A stretch of 47,661 nucleotides of DNA from Oscillatoriales cyanobacterium SM2_2_1 (GCA_012031145.1 JAAUUH010000011.1:1-47661), one strand, 5' to 3'. Numbered from the stretch's first letter, positions 36,047 through 45,166 are shown. The notes: a model not told the origin generated them from the letters alone. Made by a program: numbers and translations.

Positions 36047-37411
36047 GTGTCTAGGGCAAAAACACGTTTTGTCTGTCGGGACTGCGGCGCAGATTTCGCC
36101 CAGATGTACGGGCGCTGCCCCAGCTGTGGCCAGTGGGGCTCCCTAGATGAGGTCGTGGCCCTGCCAGCAGAACGCTCTCCTGCTCCGGATCGGCGGGCAG
36201 CGGTGCGGTTAGATGAAGTCGTGGAGGATGGTCAGATCCGGCTGTCGTCAGGCTATCAGGAACTGGATCGGGTGCTGGGGGGTGGCATTGTCCGTGGTTC
36301 CCTGGTGTTGATGGGGGGCGAGCCGGGGATCGGCAAAAGCACACTGCTGCTAGGAATGACCCAGGGGCTAATGGGGCGCTTTCCAGTTTTGTATGTTTGT
36401 GCGGAGGAGTCGGCCCAGCAGGTGAAATTGCGATCGCACCGATTGGGAATTGACCCCGATCTGGCCCAAAATCTCTATCTCTTGCCGGAAACCGATCTGG
36501 ATGTCATTCTCCAGGAACTATCGCGCCTTGCGCCGGTGGTGGCAATTATTGACAGTATTCAGGCGCTTTATTGCTCCAGTTTGAGCGGGGCTCCGGGATC
36601 CGTATCCCAAGTGCGGGAGTGCACGGCGGCTCTGATGCGATTGGCCAAGCGGCAGAATAGTGCGCTGTTTATTGTGGGGCATGTGACTAAAGAGGGCGCG
36701 ATCGCTGGGCCCAAGGTTTTAGAGCATTTGGTGGATACGGTGCTGTACTTTGAGGGCGATCGCTTTGCCACCCATCGACTGCTGCGATCGGTGAAGAACC
36801 GTTTTGGGGCGACCCAGGAAGTGGGGGTTTTTGAGATGGTGGACTGTGGCTTAATTGAGGTGACCAACCCCTCGGCCCTGTTTCTGGGCAATCAGGCTGA
36901 CCAAACCCCCGGAACAGCTACTATCGTGGCCTGTGAGGGCACGCGACCGCTGGTGGTGGAGCTACAGGCCCTTGTGAGTCCTACCAGCTATGCATCGCCA
37001 CGCCGAACGACCACTGGCATCGAAACCAATCGCTTCTTGCAAATTTTGGCCGTGCTAGAAAAACGGGTGGGAATTCCCCTTTCAAAACTGGATGCCTATG
37101 TGGCTAGTGTGGGGGGGTTGAATGTATCGGAGCCAGCGGTGGATTTGGGCGTGGCGATCGCCGTGGTCTCTAGTTTTCGCGATCGCCCCCTAGACTCGCG
37201 CACAGTCTTAATCGGCGAAGTTGGGTTGGGTGGTCAGGTGCGCCCCGTTTCTCAGCTAGAGCAGCGTCTCAAGGAAGCCACCAAGTTGGGTTTTCGCCGG
37301 GCAGTTATTCCAGAAATGCCGATTTTGCAGTCCTACGAACTGGAATTAATCCCCGTAACTCGGGTGATCGATGCGATTCAGGCAGCTCTATCGGTTACGA
37401 ACAAAAAATAA
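36047..37411 (+). CDS. radA: DNA repair protein RadA
   Basis: RadA (Sms) helps process recombination intermediates by branch migration. The 454 residues carry a C4 zinc finger at the start (C10, C13, C24, C27: VCRDCG and CPSCG). A RecA-like ATPase follows with Walker A GGEPGIGKST (residues 90-99), Walker B VVAIIDSIQAL and the RadA-specific KNRFG motif (VKNRFGATQEVG). The C-terminal half is a Lon-protease-like domain (VASVGGLNVSEPAVDLGVAIAV, LIGEVGLGGQVRPV). The start is GTG 36047. It is co-directional with the pst genes, only 35 bases after pstB, though its function is unrelated. Confidence 0.97.
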   Translation: MSRAKTRFVCRDCGADFAQMYGRCPSCGQWGSLDEVVALPAERSPAPDRRAAVRLDEVVEDGQIRLSSGYQELDRVLGGGIVRGSLVLMGGEPGIGKSTLLLGMTQGLMGRFPVLYVCAEESAQQVKLRSHRLGIDPDLAQNLYLLPETDLDVILQELSRLAPVVAIIDSIQALYCSSLSGAPGSVSQVRECTAALMRLAKRQNSALFIVGHVTKEGAIAGPKVLEHLVDTVLYFEGDRFATHRLLRSVKNRFGATQEVGVFEMVDCGLIEVTNPSALFLGNQADQTPGTATIVACEGTRPLVVELQALVSPTSYASPRRTTTGIETNRFLQILAVLEKRVGIPLSKLDAYVASVGGLNVSEPAVDLGVAIAVVSSFRDRPLDSRTVLIGEVGLGGQVRPVSQLEQRLKEATKLGFRRAVIPEMPILQSYELELIPVTRVIDAIQAALSVTNKK

Positions 37412-37678
37412 TAACCTGGGAGGCACTCGGCTCAACCAAGGTGAAGTACCTTGAAGCGGTGGGCGGACGGCCCGATACCGATGTCCCTGTTCATAGATAG
37501 AACCTTAGTCGTGGTGCGGGACTGCCTAGGGCTTGAGGTGCTTTTAATGGGGCGTAAATGATCTTGACCCACCACAGAACAGCGAGAGCCGTTTCGCCGT
37601 TAGCCCACGACAAAGAAACTGGGACATTTCAGAATGCGGTCGGCGCGACGTCGCTGTGGGGTTGTCACTAAGACTCGT
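37412..37678. other. Intergenic region after radA, possible transposase remnant
   Basis: No complete gene is visible in these 267 bases. On the plus strand, 37430-37490 can be read as KVKYLEAVGGRPDTDVPVHR before a stop. This resembles the C-terminal tail seen on some cyanobacterial IS200/IS605 TnpB proteins, but no upstream tnpB exists, because radA ends at 37411. CAAGGT-N5-ACCTTG near 37437-37453 forms a small hairpin without a T run. I give no firm identity. Confidence 0.3.
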
Positions 37679-37799
37679 AAATATAGCTATATTCGGGTAG
37701 GTTCGGACATCGAGGGAAAAGGGGGTTTGGGGGCTGCGCCCCCAGCCAGGGATTTCACCCCTGCACCCCGTCCTAGCCAAGTTATTTATAGCTATATTT
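37679..37799. mobile_element. MITE-like element, copy 1
   Basis: This 121-base element has perfect 13-base terminal inverted repeats, AAATATAGCTATA at 37679-37691 and its reverse complement at 37787-37799. It holds no coding capacity. Internally it can form hairpins, GGGGGC-TGC-GCCCCC and CAGGG-ATTTCA-CCCCTG. A second copy with diverged ends lies at 40747-40865. It begins 30 bases beyond the restored stop of the WD40 gene. Confidence 0.8.
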
Positions 37800-37829
37800 G
37801 GCCGCGGCAAAAAAATTCGTCGGTAGTTT

Positions 37830-39507
37830 TTAAGTCTTAAAGCCCCCACTAAACTGCCAGATGCGGATAGGTTGTTGCCAACTGCTGCCACTGGCCAGGC
37901 GGTTGCTGGTGTCAAAGGCCAGGGCAGAAAGTCCTTGGCGGGTGGGGGGGAGCGATGGCGAATGTCTCCAGAACTACTATCAAGAAGGTAGCCCTGCCCT
38001 TGACGATCATAGCCTGCTAAGGTGATCCCATCGGGACTCAGTAACAGTGAACGGAGCGGCGGAGTAGTGACGGGGCGGATCATCTCCTCTGAAGCGATCG
38101 CATAGCGGGCCAGCCCACCTTTTTGGAGTGCAACCCATAGGCTCTGCTGGTTCCGATGGAAGGCGATCGCCCCCGCTCCCGGAGCGTACAGTTGCCATTG
38201 CCGGAAAATATTACCCTGCCACATGTCCCAGACCCACAGCCCTTGCCCCAGGGAGATTCCAGCTAAAAGGCGTCCATCTAGGTCAAAGCTGAGGCTGCGA
38301 ATGGACTCCCCTGGATAGGTGAACCGGTGGATTAGCTGAAGATTTTTGAGGTTCCAAACTTGGACTACCCCTCACTACTGCTGGAGGCCAGCAACTGCCG
38401 AGCTTGGTTATCGCTAGGGACAGCACGTCTCCCCCGTCCCTGTCAGGTAAATTAGGGTTCGTTCTTCCGCAATCAGCACAATTTTGAGGATGTGCTCACC
38501 ACCGCCAAGGATTAACCAGTTTTTTCCAGGGCACAACACCAGTCCATAGACCGTGCAGCGTGGGGTGGGGAGGGTTTGGGCCAGGTGGTAGGAGCGAGCG
38601 CTTGGGGCAAGGCGGGTGTAAAGACGCTGGGCAGAATGGAGGTACTCCTCAAGCTGGGACTGCTGGCTCTGCTGGCGCTGGGCGGAAATATCGACCAGCA
38701 GGCGTTGCCAGTCGGTGGCGATCGCAGCCGGACAGCAGGTTACATCAATCACCCCCTCATCCGGATCCACGGGCTGGAGGTGGGCAAAGTACCACACCGC
38801 GACTAGGTGGAGCATCAATTGATGCCCCCGGATAATTTCGCGGCGAATTTGACAGAGGAATTGCCGCTCACTTTGGCCGGCAGACAAGTAGTCCTCATAG
38901 GACTCAGCCCAGGACCACGGGAGTAGGGCACAGGTGGTTAGGGGTTGCCGCCCATGGAACCAAAAGGATAGATGCCAATAGAGTTTGTCGTCGGTGAGGG
39001 TGCTAGACAAAATCAATGTTGGTAACGGAAAAAAGACCCCATGGAGCGTAGCAAGTCCGGTATCACTGAGGGGGGAGGCGCACTAGGTCGCCATAGAACT
39101 CTACGGAATTCTGGTGGCAGATACTTTGCACCAATTCCCGCAGTTCCTCTACCAACTCAAGGCGTAGGTCGAACCGTAGACCCCTAGGACAGGAGGCGCT
39201 TACCTAGGGTGGGGACAGCAGGACAACCAAGCAAAATTGTTCGTGGTTTTTGCAGGGTGGACATCACTCCAGGGACACTGTAGCGCCCTAGGTCGCTGTG
39301 CTCGATAGCACCGGGGAGGCGACGAAGACATTCCCGCAAAAGAGGCTGTCTTTCTTCTGCCAGCCGGGCGATCGCCTTTTCCCGGGATGCACCCGCAGTC
39401 AGGAGGGGTGCCATCTCTGGGCCTACAGAACAAAGGGTTTGCTGCAACTTGGCGATCGCCTTCAGCAGCCAGGGGGGAAACGCATCGGCATCGGGAAAGG
39501 CGGCCAT
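37830..39507 (-). pseudogene. WD40-repeat protein gene, broken by at least five frameshifts
   Basis: One gene of about 560 codons can be followed across five frames. It starts near ATG 39507 (MAAFPDADAFPPWLLK). It runs through a helical N-terminal domain (FDLRLELVEELRELVQS, KLYWHLSFWFHGRQPLTT) and ends in WD40 propeller repeats: QARQLLASSSSEG, VVQVWNLKN, SLSFDLDGRLLAGIS, LLSPDGITLAGYD, and the last repeat IRIWQFSGGFKT with stop TAA at 37832-37830. Frame changes lie near 39190, in a run of six G at 39070-39075, near 38425, at the C4 run 38368-38371, and at the G7 run 37944-37950. Most are homopolymers, so either the gene has decayed or the sequence has errors. The function is unknown. WD40 domains usually mediate protein binding. 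Confidence 0.75.
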
Positions 39508-39553
39508 GGAGCAAATGAGATCGGGCTGTTGCTCCTTCCATGATTACTAAGGA

Positions 39554-40561
39554 TCAGGGATAGTCCCGTTCCAACTGTCGCAGACGGAAGTAGAGTTGCC
39601 GCTGGATGAGAAGATCCCGCTGGCTAATCGCCAAATCATAGGCCTGTTGATAGGCTAAGCGGGCCTTGGCAATAGATCCCAATTCTTGGTACAAATCACC
39701 AAGAAATTGCTGACTGGCGATCGCCGTTGGTATATCTTTCTGGACCAGGGCAATGCTGGTACGGTTTTGGAGTAGGTCTTCGACCCTAAATTCATTGGGG
39801 CGGGGCTGCTGCAGATAGGCCCCAATCAGGCGATCACTAGCGAGGGCCATCAGGGTTAGATCCTGCAAAATTTTGCCAGTGCTTAGGGCCATGCCATAGT
39901 CAAGAACCGCGTTGCGGTAGTCCTCCTGCTCTAATTGGGCATCACCGCTGAGTAAATAGGTGTAGCCCTCCCCCCGGCGATCGCCCACGGGATAGCGCAG
40001 GGGAATGGAAGCATAATATAGGCGCAGGGCTTGGAGGGTTTGACCATGGCGGGCGGCAATCTGTCCTCTGGTCAAGAGAGCATCGGCAGTACCTAGGTTC
40101 AGTCTTAGGGGTTCGGCGATCCTTAATGCTGCGCCGCTGTAAATCAGGGCTTGGTTGGCATTGTCAGCTCGCAGAGCCAAGCGGGACAATTGGTTTAGCG
40201 AGACAACCTTAGCCCCGATATCGCCCAGGGTATTGGCAAAACGTAACTGTCCAAAATATTGCCGTGTGGCCTCGTCATTGCTACGGAGTTTGGTGTACGT
40301 ATCGGCGATTAGGGCGAGGGTACGGGCATAGGACAGTTGATCATTTACCCGCTGGTAATAGCCATTGGCCTGCTTCCAAGCGGCGATCGCCCCGAGGGGA
40401 TCCCCGGACTGCAACGCCCCATGACCCTGCACCACCAGGCGATCGCCTTCACTGCGGTAGGCGCGATTCTCCCAGCGGATGATCCGTTGACCCCAGAGGG
40501 GCAATGGCAGGGATAGCAGTACCAAAAGACCGATCCAGAGCCTATTTCGATTCCAGTTCAT
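39554..40561 (-). CDS. TPR-repeat protein with signal peptide
   Basis: From ATG 40561, preceded by GAGGGA, the 335-residue protein begins with a signal or anchor sequence (MNWNRNRLWIGLLVLLSLPLPLWGQ). Helical tetratricopeptide-like repeats follow: GDPLGAIAAWKQANGYYQRV, SYARTLALIADTYTKL, NQALIYSGAALRIAEPL, YRNAVLDYGMAL and SIAKARLAYQQAYDLAI. TPR proteins are scaffolds and no enzymatic motif is present. It is exported or membrane-anchored. A 53-residue ORF with a strong ribosome site overlaps its start. The upstream GTG at 40576 is less likely. Confidence 0.82.
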   Translation of the reverse strand: MNWNRNRLWIGLLVLLSLPLPLWGQRIIRWENRAYRSEGDRLVVQGHGALQSGDPLGAIAAWKQANGYYQRVNDQLSYARTLALIADTYTKLRSNDEATRQYFGQLRFANTLGDIGAKVVSLNQLSRLALRADNANQALIYSGAALRIAEPLRLNLGTADALLTRGQIAARHGQTLQALRLYYASIPLRYPVGDRRGEGYTYLLSGDAQLEQEDYRNAVLDYGMALSTGKILQDLTLMALASDRLIGAYLQQPRPNEFRVEDLLQNRTSIALVQKDIPTAIASQQFLGDLYQELGSIAKARLAYQQAYDLAISQRDLLIQRQLYFRLRQLERDYP

Positions 40562-40703
40562 GACAAATTCCCTCACACCGCGCTAAGGCCACGATATTTA
40601 ACCACTTTTTGTCGGAAATAGACAGCTTATGGGGGATTAAATGATGGTCATGATCCAATTGCTGATGGATCAAGGGCGACGGCGGCGATCTAATCAGTTC
40701 CAT
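40542..40703 (-). CDS. Small hypothetical protein (53 aa) overlapping the TPR gene
   Basis: ATG 40703 has AGGAG five bases upstream. It encodes 53 residues with a hydrophilic, His-rich N-terminus (HQQLDHDHHLIPHKL) and the protein-like tail ISDKKWLNIVALARCEGICHE. Its stop at 40542 lies 17 bases inside the TPR gene in another frame, so the two could be translationally coupled. I do not recognise a family. The ribosome site and composition make it plausible, but it may be chance. Confidence 0.45.
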   Translation of the reverse strand: MELIRSPPSPLIHQQLDHDHHLIPHKLSISDKKWLNIVALARCEGICHELESK

Positions 40704-40746
40704 TAGGCTCCTAACTGGCCGAATCCTCACGCCTTTTCCTACGGCC

Positions 40747-40865
40747 ATATAGCTATATTCGGGTAGGCTTGGATATCAAAGGAAAAGGGGGGGGTGGGGG
40801 CAGCGCCCCAGCCAGGGGTTTCACCCCTGCACCCCGCCCTAACCAAGTTATTTGCAGAGCTATAC
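40747..40865. mobile_element. MITE-like element, copy 2
   Basis: A 119-base sequence clearly homologous to 37679-37799. It shares AGCTATATTCGGGTAGG at the left, the CAGCCAGGGGTTTCACCCCTG hairpin core (split by one base in copy 1) and ACCAAGTTATTT at the right. Its right end (GAGCTATACG) has drifted and its terminal repeats are no longer perfect. It lies between the small ORF/TPR genes and the GT2 gene. Confidence 0.75.
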
Positions 40866-41034
40866 GTAATGAGAAAATTTTAAAACAGCAATGGAGAACC
40901 CCACGCTGCCGGCTAAACTCCTGAACCAAGGAAACTGTTACGCCCAATCATTCCCGTCGCAGTTTACAACAGACGGACATTAAACCATCGCGGTGTAAAA
41001 TAACGGCGTCACAATTGCCAATTTCTGGTCGCCT

Positions 41035-42219
41035 ATGCCTCCATCCGACGCCGAGTCCAGCGCTGCAGTGCCCTTGGTTTCTATTGTCATGCCCTGCCTC
41101 AACGAAGAAGAGGGGATTGGTGCCTGCATTGAAAAGATCCAAAGCACCCTAACCGAACATGGCATCCACGGGGAAATCGTCGTTTGCGATAACGGCTCTA
41201 CGGATCGCTCCGTAGAGATTGCCGAATCCATGGGTGCGCGGGTCATCCATCAGCCCCTGCGCGGCTACGGCAACGCCTACATGATGGGTTTTGCCAGTGC
41301 CCAGGGGAGTTACCTGATCATGGGGGATGCGGACGATACCTATGACTTTCGATTAATCCCAACATTTCTCGAATATTTAATTGACCGTGATTTCGACTTT
41401 GTGACTGGGAGTCGCTTTCTGTTGCCCGGCAAACCAGAGGAAAACCCCTGGCTGCACCGGGTCATTGGTAATCCGGCAATTACCGCCATTTTGAATGGGC
41501 TATTTGGCACACGCTATACCGATGTTTACTGCGGCTTTAGGGGGTTTAGCCGGGAAGCCTATGGATTAATTCAACCCGTCAGTCCAGGCATGGAATTCAA
41601 CCTAGAGTTGGCCATCAATGCTGGACTGGCTAAGTTAAAGATTGCTGAAATCCCCATCCATTTAGCGCCAAGAAAGGGGGAGTCAAAACTGAGAACCTTC
41701 CGCGACGGCTGGCGGAGTTTGCGCATGATGCTCCTTTATTCCCCCAACATGCTGTTTTTTATTCCAGGGATTACCCTTCTTAGCACTGGAATCTTGCTGC
41801 ACTTCTTGGTTTTTGCCGAGATTTTGCAATATAAAGGACGCCCCCTAGGAGTGGTTACCGGGATTTTTGCCACGGTTTTTAGTGTGGTTGGTTACGAAAT
41901 TTTAAGCCTTTGGCTCCACGTCAAAACCTACTCCTGGAGCCGCCGTTTTGAACGTACCAATACTTTTTTGCGTTGGTTTTATCAACAATTCAACTTAGAA
42001 AAGGGTCTGCTTCTTGGGAGCGGTATGGCTCTGGGGGGACTGGGAATCTCTCTGTGGCATGTTCTCGGCTGGCTGCAGTCAGATCTGATGCCCCTACCCC
42101 GTCCTGAATGGGTCACCTTCGCTGCTACGCTCACTATCATTGGGTTCGGAACAATATTTTCTTCCCTGTTTATTTCTTCGATGTCTATGCGTAAGGTTGA
42201 ATCCTATGGACAAGACTGA
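41035..42219 (+). CDS. Family 2 glycosyltransferase (dolichyl-phosphate-mannose synthase-like) with membrane tail
   Basis: The 394-residue protein is a GT-A glycosyltransferase that transfers a sugar from a nucleotide donor to a lipid carrier. Motifs are VSIVMPCLNEEEGI, EIVVCDNGSTDRSVEI, the metal-binding DADDTYDF (residues about 100-107), TDVYCGFRGFSREAY and EIPIHLAPRKGESKLRTFRDG. After residue 230 come about four hydrophobic helices (MLFFIPGITLLSTGILLHFLV and others) that anchor it. ATG 41035 fits. A broken methyltransferase gene starts inside its last codons, and a membrane glycosyltransferase-like gene follows. Together they look like a lipid-linked glycan cluster. Confidence 0.88.
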   Translation: MPPSDAESSAAVPLVSIVMPCLNEEEGIGACIEKIQSTLTEHGIHGEIVVCDNGSTDRSVEIAESMGARVIHQPLRGYGNAYMMGFASAQGSYLIMGDADDTYDFRLIPTFLEYLIDRDFDFVTGSRFLLPGKPEENPWLHRVIGNPAITAILNGLFGTRYTDVYCGFRGFSREAYGLIQPVSPGMEFNLELAINAGLAKLKIAEIPIHLAPRKGESKLRTFRDGWRSLRMMLLYSPNMLFFIPGITLLSTGILLHFLVFAEILQYKGRPLGVVTGIFATVFSVVGYEILSLWLHVKTYSWSRRFERTNTFLRWFYQQFNLEKGLLLGSGMALGGLGISLWHVLGWLQSDLMPLPRPEWVTFAATLTIIGFGTIFSSLFISSMSMRKVESYGQD

Positions 42220-42771
42220 GGACATGCAGCACGGCAAAAGCCAATATGTGGGCAGCTCCGTCGGTGGCATTGCTACGCGGTTGTCGGCGTGCATGCGCCA
42301 CAAAATGTTTCTCAAACTCATGGCCTTGGCTGCTCCAAAGGTAGAAACGACTGTTTTAGGTGTGGGAGTCGCATATGATCGCCGGGAAGATTCCAATTTT
42401 TTGAGAAGCCATATCCTTTTCCCCGCGGCCTCTTGACAACAGGCGTTGAAGATCACTCTTTTTTAGAGGAGGAGATTCCGGAAGCGAAATTTGTGCTGGC
42501 GGACGGGATACACCTACCTTTTGCCGAGGCTGCTTTTGACTCGGTTGTGAGCTTCGCTTTTATTGAATATGTGGGTGATCGTACTGCCCAACATGACTCC
42601 GTCCAAGAGCTTTGTCGTGTTGGTAAATACGTGTGCATCACAACGCCAAATAGTTGGTATCCCATTGAATTTCATACCGCGTTACCCTCGGTGCATTGGT
42701 TGCCTCCAATGGTTTCAGCAGATTTTGTGTTAGCCGAAAAAATTGGGTGGATTAAATCAATCTCAATCTGA
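42206..42771 (+). pseudogene. Class I SAM-dependent methyltransferase, broken
   Basis: A methyltransferase of the type near ETTVLGVGVAYDRREDSNF, VEDHSFLEEEIPEAKFVLADGIHLPFAEAAFDSVVSFAFIEYVG (quoted in parts) and CITTPNSWYPIEFHT. The first frame (ATG 42206, overlapping the GT2 stop by 14 bases) ends at 42436 in nonsense. Adding one T to the T6 run at 42407-42412 would join it to the second frame. The second frame leaves the family near LPPMVSAD and stops at 42771. So there is a further shift and a lost C-terminus. It looks like a decayed gene between two intact glycosyltransferase genes. Confidence 0.7.
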
Positions 42772-42889
42772 ATCAACCATCATGTATGCTAGCGTTTTTC
42801 CAGGGATTTTACCGCAGTAAGGAATCATTTAAAATTGTTTGAAATATCTTAAAATCTTTTTTATTTTTATCTAGAAAAGGCAGGTAATA

Positions 42890-44593
42890 ATGAGGCTCGA
42901 TAATCAGGATAAGACAGTGTTTATTCTGGTGCTGTTTGCTGCTATAGCTGTTAGTGGAGCGCGGCTTCTGTCGCCAATGATCATAGGCTGGGATCAGGGA
43001 ATTCAATTGGAAGCTGCCTACCGTCTTCTAGGTGGCGAAGGTTTGAAAACTGTTCACATTGGCTCTGCTAACTTTGACATATACCAATCACCTGAAGCGC
43101 GGTACCTGACCCATTTCCCTCCCACCTATTCGCTACTTATGGCCGCATTAATGTCATGGGGACTGCCCCTCATTGCAGCTTTGAAGATATTCTATACTGC
43201 CGTTACCATTGCAGGGTGGGGTGGGTGGGGACTCGTTCTCGCCGAGTCCCTAGGGCGACCCTTACGTTTTGGCACCGTGATAATTAGAAGCAATGTACTG
43301 CTTGCCCTGAGTTTGCCATTTTTCTTTACTCCAGTCTGGCAGGGCACGGACATTATTCTGTGGGCAGCCGTGCCATTCTGGATCTGGTTTATCAGCCGCC
43401 AAGGTGCCCTAGCGCTGGCGATTTCTGGCGGTATTATGGGTCTCTTAGTAACCGTTCGCTATACGAGCATCTATCTGGCTGCGGCTGCGTTTTTTGGCCT
43501 ATTCCAATGCTACGAGTACAACTGGAAGCGATCACTAAGGCAGTTCAGCATCTACATGGGTGGTGCTTGCTTGTTTCTAATTCCTTTGCTTCTTTACAAC
43601 CGCTGGGCACTGCAAAACTCTATATTGCCACCTGCCTATGCTGGTATGGAGGGTCTATGGGATATATCTAGCACCCTAACCCGAATCGTAAGTAGTTTTT
43701 CAGCGACTTCCTATCAGTTTGGGCTTCCGCTTATCAGTAGCCGTTTGTTGCCGGCCATAGCAGAGCGCGGGGTGCTCAACATTACTTTTGGGTTGGGTTG
43801 CATTGTAGTATTTGTGGCTTTACCCTTCGTGGTCGCCCGTACCATACCCATTTCTGACAGTGCGCTGCGATCGCACCTATCCCTGTGGCTGGCGTGGCTG
43901 CCGATTAGTGCAGTTCTTCTTTTAACTGCGGCAATGTTTAGTAATCGATTCAATTTTTTAGCAGAGACGCGCTACTACTGGCCCACCCAGTTTATATTCT
44001 TAGCTCTGTTGTATGGATGGCTTAGCCAAGAGTCCTACGCTTTAGCTCGAATTAATACCGGTTCTGGGATCAAGCTTGGAATGCTTACCCTCATCCTGCT
44101 GTACCAACTCACGTACCGCCCTTTTCTGCTCGTGACTGGCGACGACAGATTTCGCTCCGCCCAACTTCTAGGCATCGATCACTTACCCACTGCCACATAC
44201 CCCAGCCAGCAAGTTTTCGGCTCCGGTTTGCGGCAAGAGGTTGCGGACAAGTTAACAACTCTGGCTAGCACCACACCGCAGCCGATCATTTTTTTGCAAA
44301 ATTACTCCGTCTTTGCCTACGGCACAAAAGATTCTTGGGTATACCGCCCCATTGACTCCAATTCCTACTGGCAGGAAGCCACAACGTCTCAAGCGGTTAA
44401 TCTTTACTTTGTCACGTTTAGCCGCCGCTGCCCACGGGTGTGTGATACCGCAAGTGATCAGCAAGTGCTGAATGCCGCCCCCCTAGAGTTAATTTTTACA
44501 GAGTCCTACGATCAAGATCCCAACACCTTTGTTCGGATCTATCGTTGGGCAGTGTCGGCAAGCACCAAGATCAAGGACTTCACAACAACCTGA
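42890..44593 (+). CDS. Multi-spanning membrane protein, GT-C glycosyltransferase-like
   Basis: This 567-residue protein has about ten hydrophobic helices. It begins with DQGIQLEAAYRLLGGEGL after the first helix, a region shared with GT-C enzymes such as mannosyl/arabinosyl transferases that use lipid-linked sugars. Other segments include LPFFFTPVWQGTDIILWAAVPFWIWF, SGGIMGLLVTVRYTS and FLAETRYYWPTQFIFLALLYGWL. The C-terminal 130 residues are extracytoplasmic. ATG 42890 has AGGCAGG upstream. The GT2 upstream probably supplies the lipid-linked sugar. The exact substrate and the GT-C label are inferred from topology and context. Confidence 0.7.
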   Translation: MRLDNQDKTVFILVLFAAIAVSGARLLSPMIIGWDQGIQLEAAYRLLGGEGLKTVHIGSANFDIYQSPEARYLTHFPPTYSLLMAALMSWGLPLIAALKIFYTAVTIAGWGGWGLVLAESLGRPLRFGTVIIRSNVLLALSLPFFFTPVWQGTDIILWAAVPFWIWFISRQGALALAISGGIMGLLVTVRYTSIYLAAAAFFGLFQCYEYNWKRSLRQFSIYMGGACLFLIPLLLYNRWALQNSILPPAYAGMEGLWDISSTLTRIVSSFSATSYQFGLPLISSRLLPAIAERGVLNITFGLGCIVVFVALPFVVARTIPISDSALRSHLSLWLAWLPISAVLLLTAAMFSNRFNFLAETRYYWPTQFIFLALLYGWLSQESYALARINTGSGIKLGMLTLILLYQLTYRPFLLVTGDDRFRSAQLLGIDHLPTATYPSQQVFGSGLRQEVADKLTTLASTTPQPIIFLQNYSVFAYGTKDSWVYRPIDSNSYWQEATTSQAVNLYFVTFSRRCPRVCDTASDQQVLNAAPLELIFTESYDQDPNTFVRIYRWAVSASTKIKDFTTT

Positions 44594-44672
44594 CGCTGGA
44601 CTTCTATATCATGGAGCCGAAGGGAACACCACCCTATGGCACAATGCACCTAATTCCTCGCCTGATACTGCC

Positions 44673-45143
44673 ATGCCTACCATTAACGTCAATCATGCCT
44701 GTCTGGAATGCCTTGATCTGACACCAGCGCAGATTGTATTGAACCGTTTTTTGGCGCAGCCTTGGGAAGCGATCGCCCAGGATCCCATCACCTTCGAGAT
44801 CATGTTCGCCCGTGAAGTGGGAGACCCCCGGGAACTGTCCGAAATCGCCGAGGTGCGGCTTTGGTTTGTGCGCCTAGATGCGCTTTATCCGATGTTGCCC
44901 TACCTTGTTGATTGGCGGTTGGAGTTAAGTCGCTATGCGGCGATGCTTGTGCCCCACCAATTCAGCACTACCGAAGGAATCCTGTACAATCCGGAGGCTA
45001 TGGCGCTGTTTGTGATGGGAAAGTTGTTTTATTTTTGGCACTGGCTGGGCGATCGCGGTGCCCGGAACCCGGAAAAACTGCAACAGTGGGCCCTCGCCCT
45101 CGGCTATGAAGTTGATTCTGGGCTCTTTTCCCTACTAACCTAA
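44673..45143 (+). CDS. CRR6 family NDH-1 assembly (NdhI maturation) factor
   Basis: CRR6 proteins are needed to assemble the NDH-1 complex subunit NdhI in chloroplasts and cyanobacteria. From ATG 44673 the 156-residue protein begins MPTINVNHACLECLDL. It contains AREVGDPRELSEIAEVRLWFVRLDALYPMLPYLVDW (quoted in parts), LSRYAAMLVPHQFSTTEGILYNPEA and VMGKLFYFWHWL, which agree with this conserved family. An open frame reaches upstream to 44529, overlapping the GT-C gene, without family character, so the ATG at 44673 is preferred. DUF3288 follows 23 bases downstream. Confidence 0.8.
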   Translation: MPTINVNHACLECLDLTPAQIVLNRFLAQPWEAIAQDPITFEIMFAREVGDPRELSEIAEVRLWFVRLDALYPMLPYLVDWRLELSRYAAMLVPHQFSTTEGILYNPEAMALFVMGKLFYFWHWLGDRGARNPEKLQQWALALGYEVDSGLFSLLT

Positions 45144-45166
45144 ATTTGAATTCAGTACAGAAACCT

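Noticed and set aside
37679-37829. MITE copy 1 as an insertion inside the WD40 gene
   Set aside because: The open frame runs into the element only after a frameshift. The restored WD40 stop is at 37830, about 30 bases before the element.
38560-38835. Plus-strand Gly-rich ORF opposite the WD40 gene
   Set aside because: Antisense frame; the minus strand carries the protein-like sequence.
44529-44672. Upstream extension of the CRR6 gene
   Set aside because: The extension overlaps the preceding membrane-protein gene and lacks family character; ATG 44673 matches family starts.
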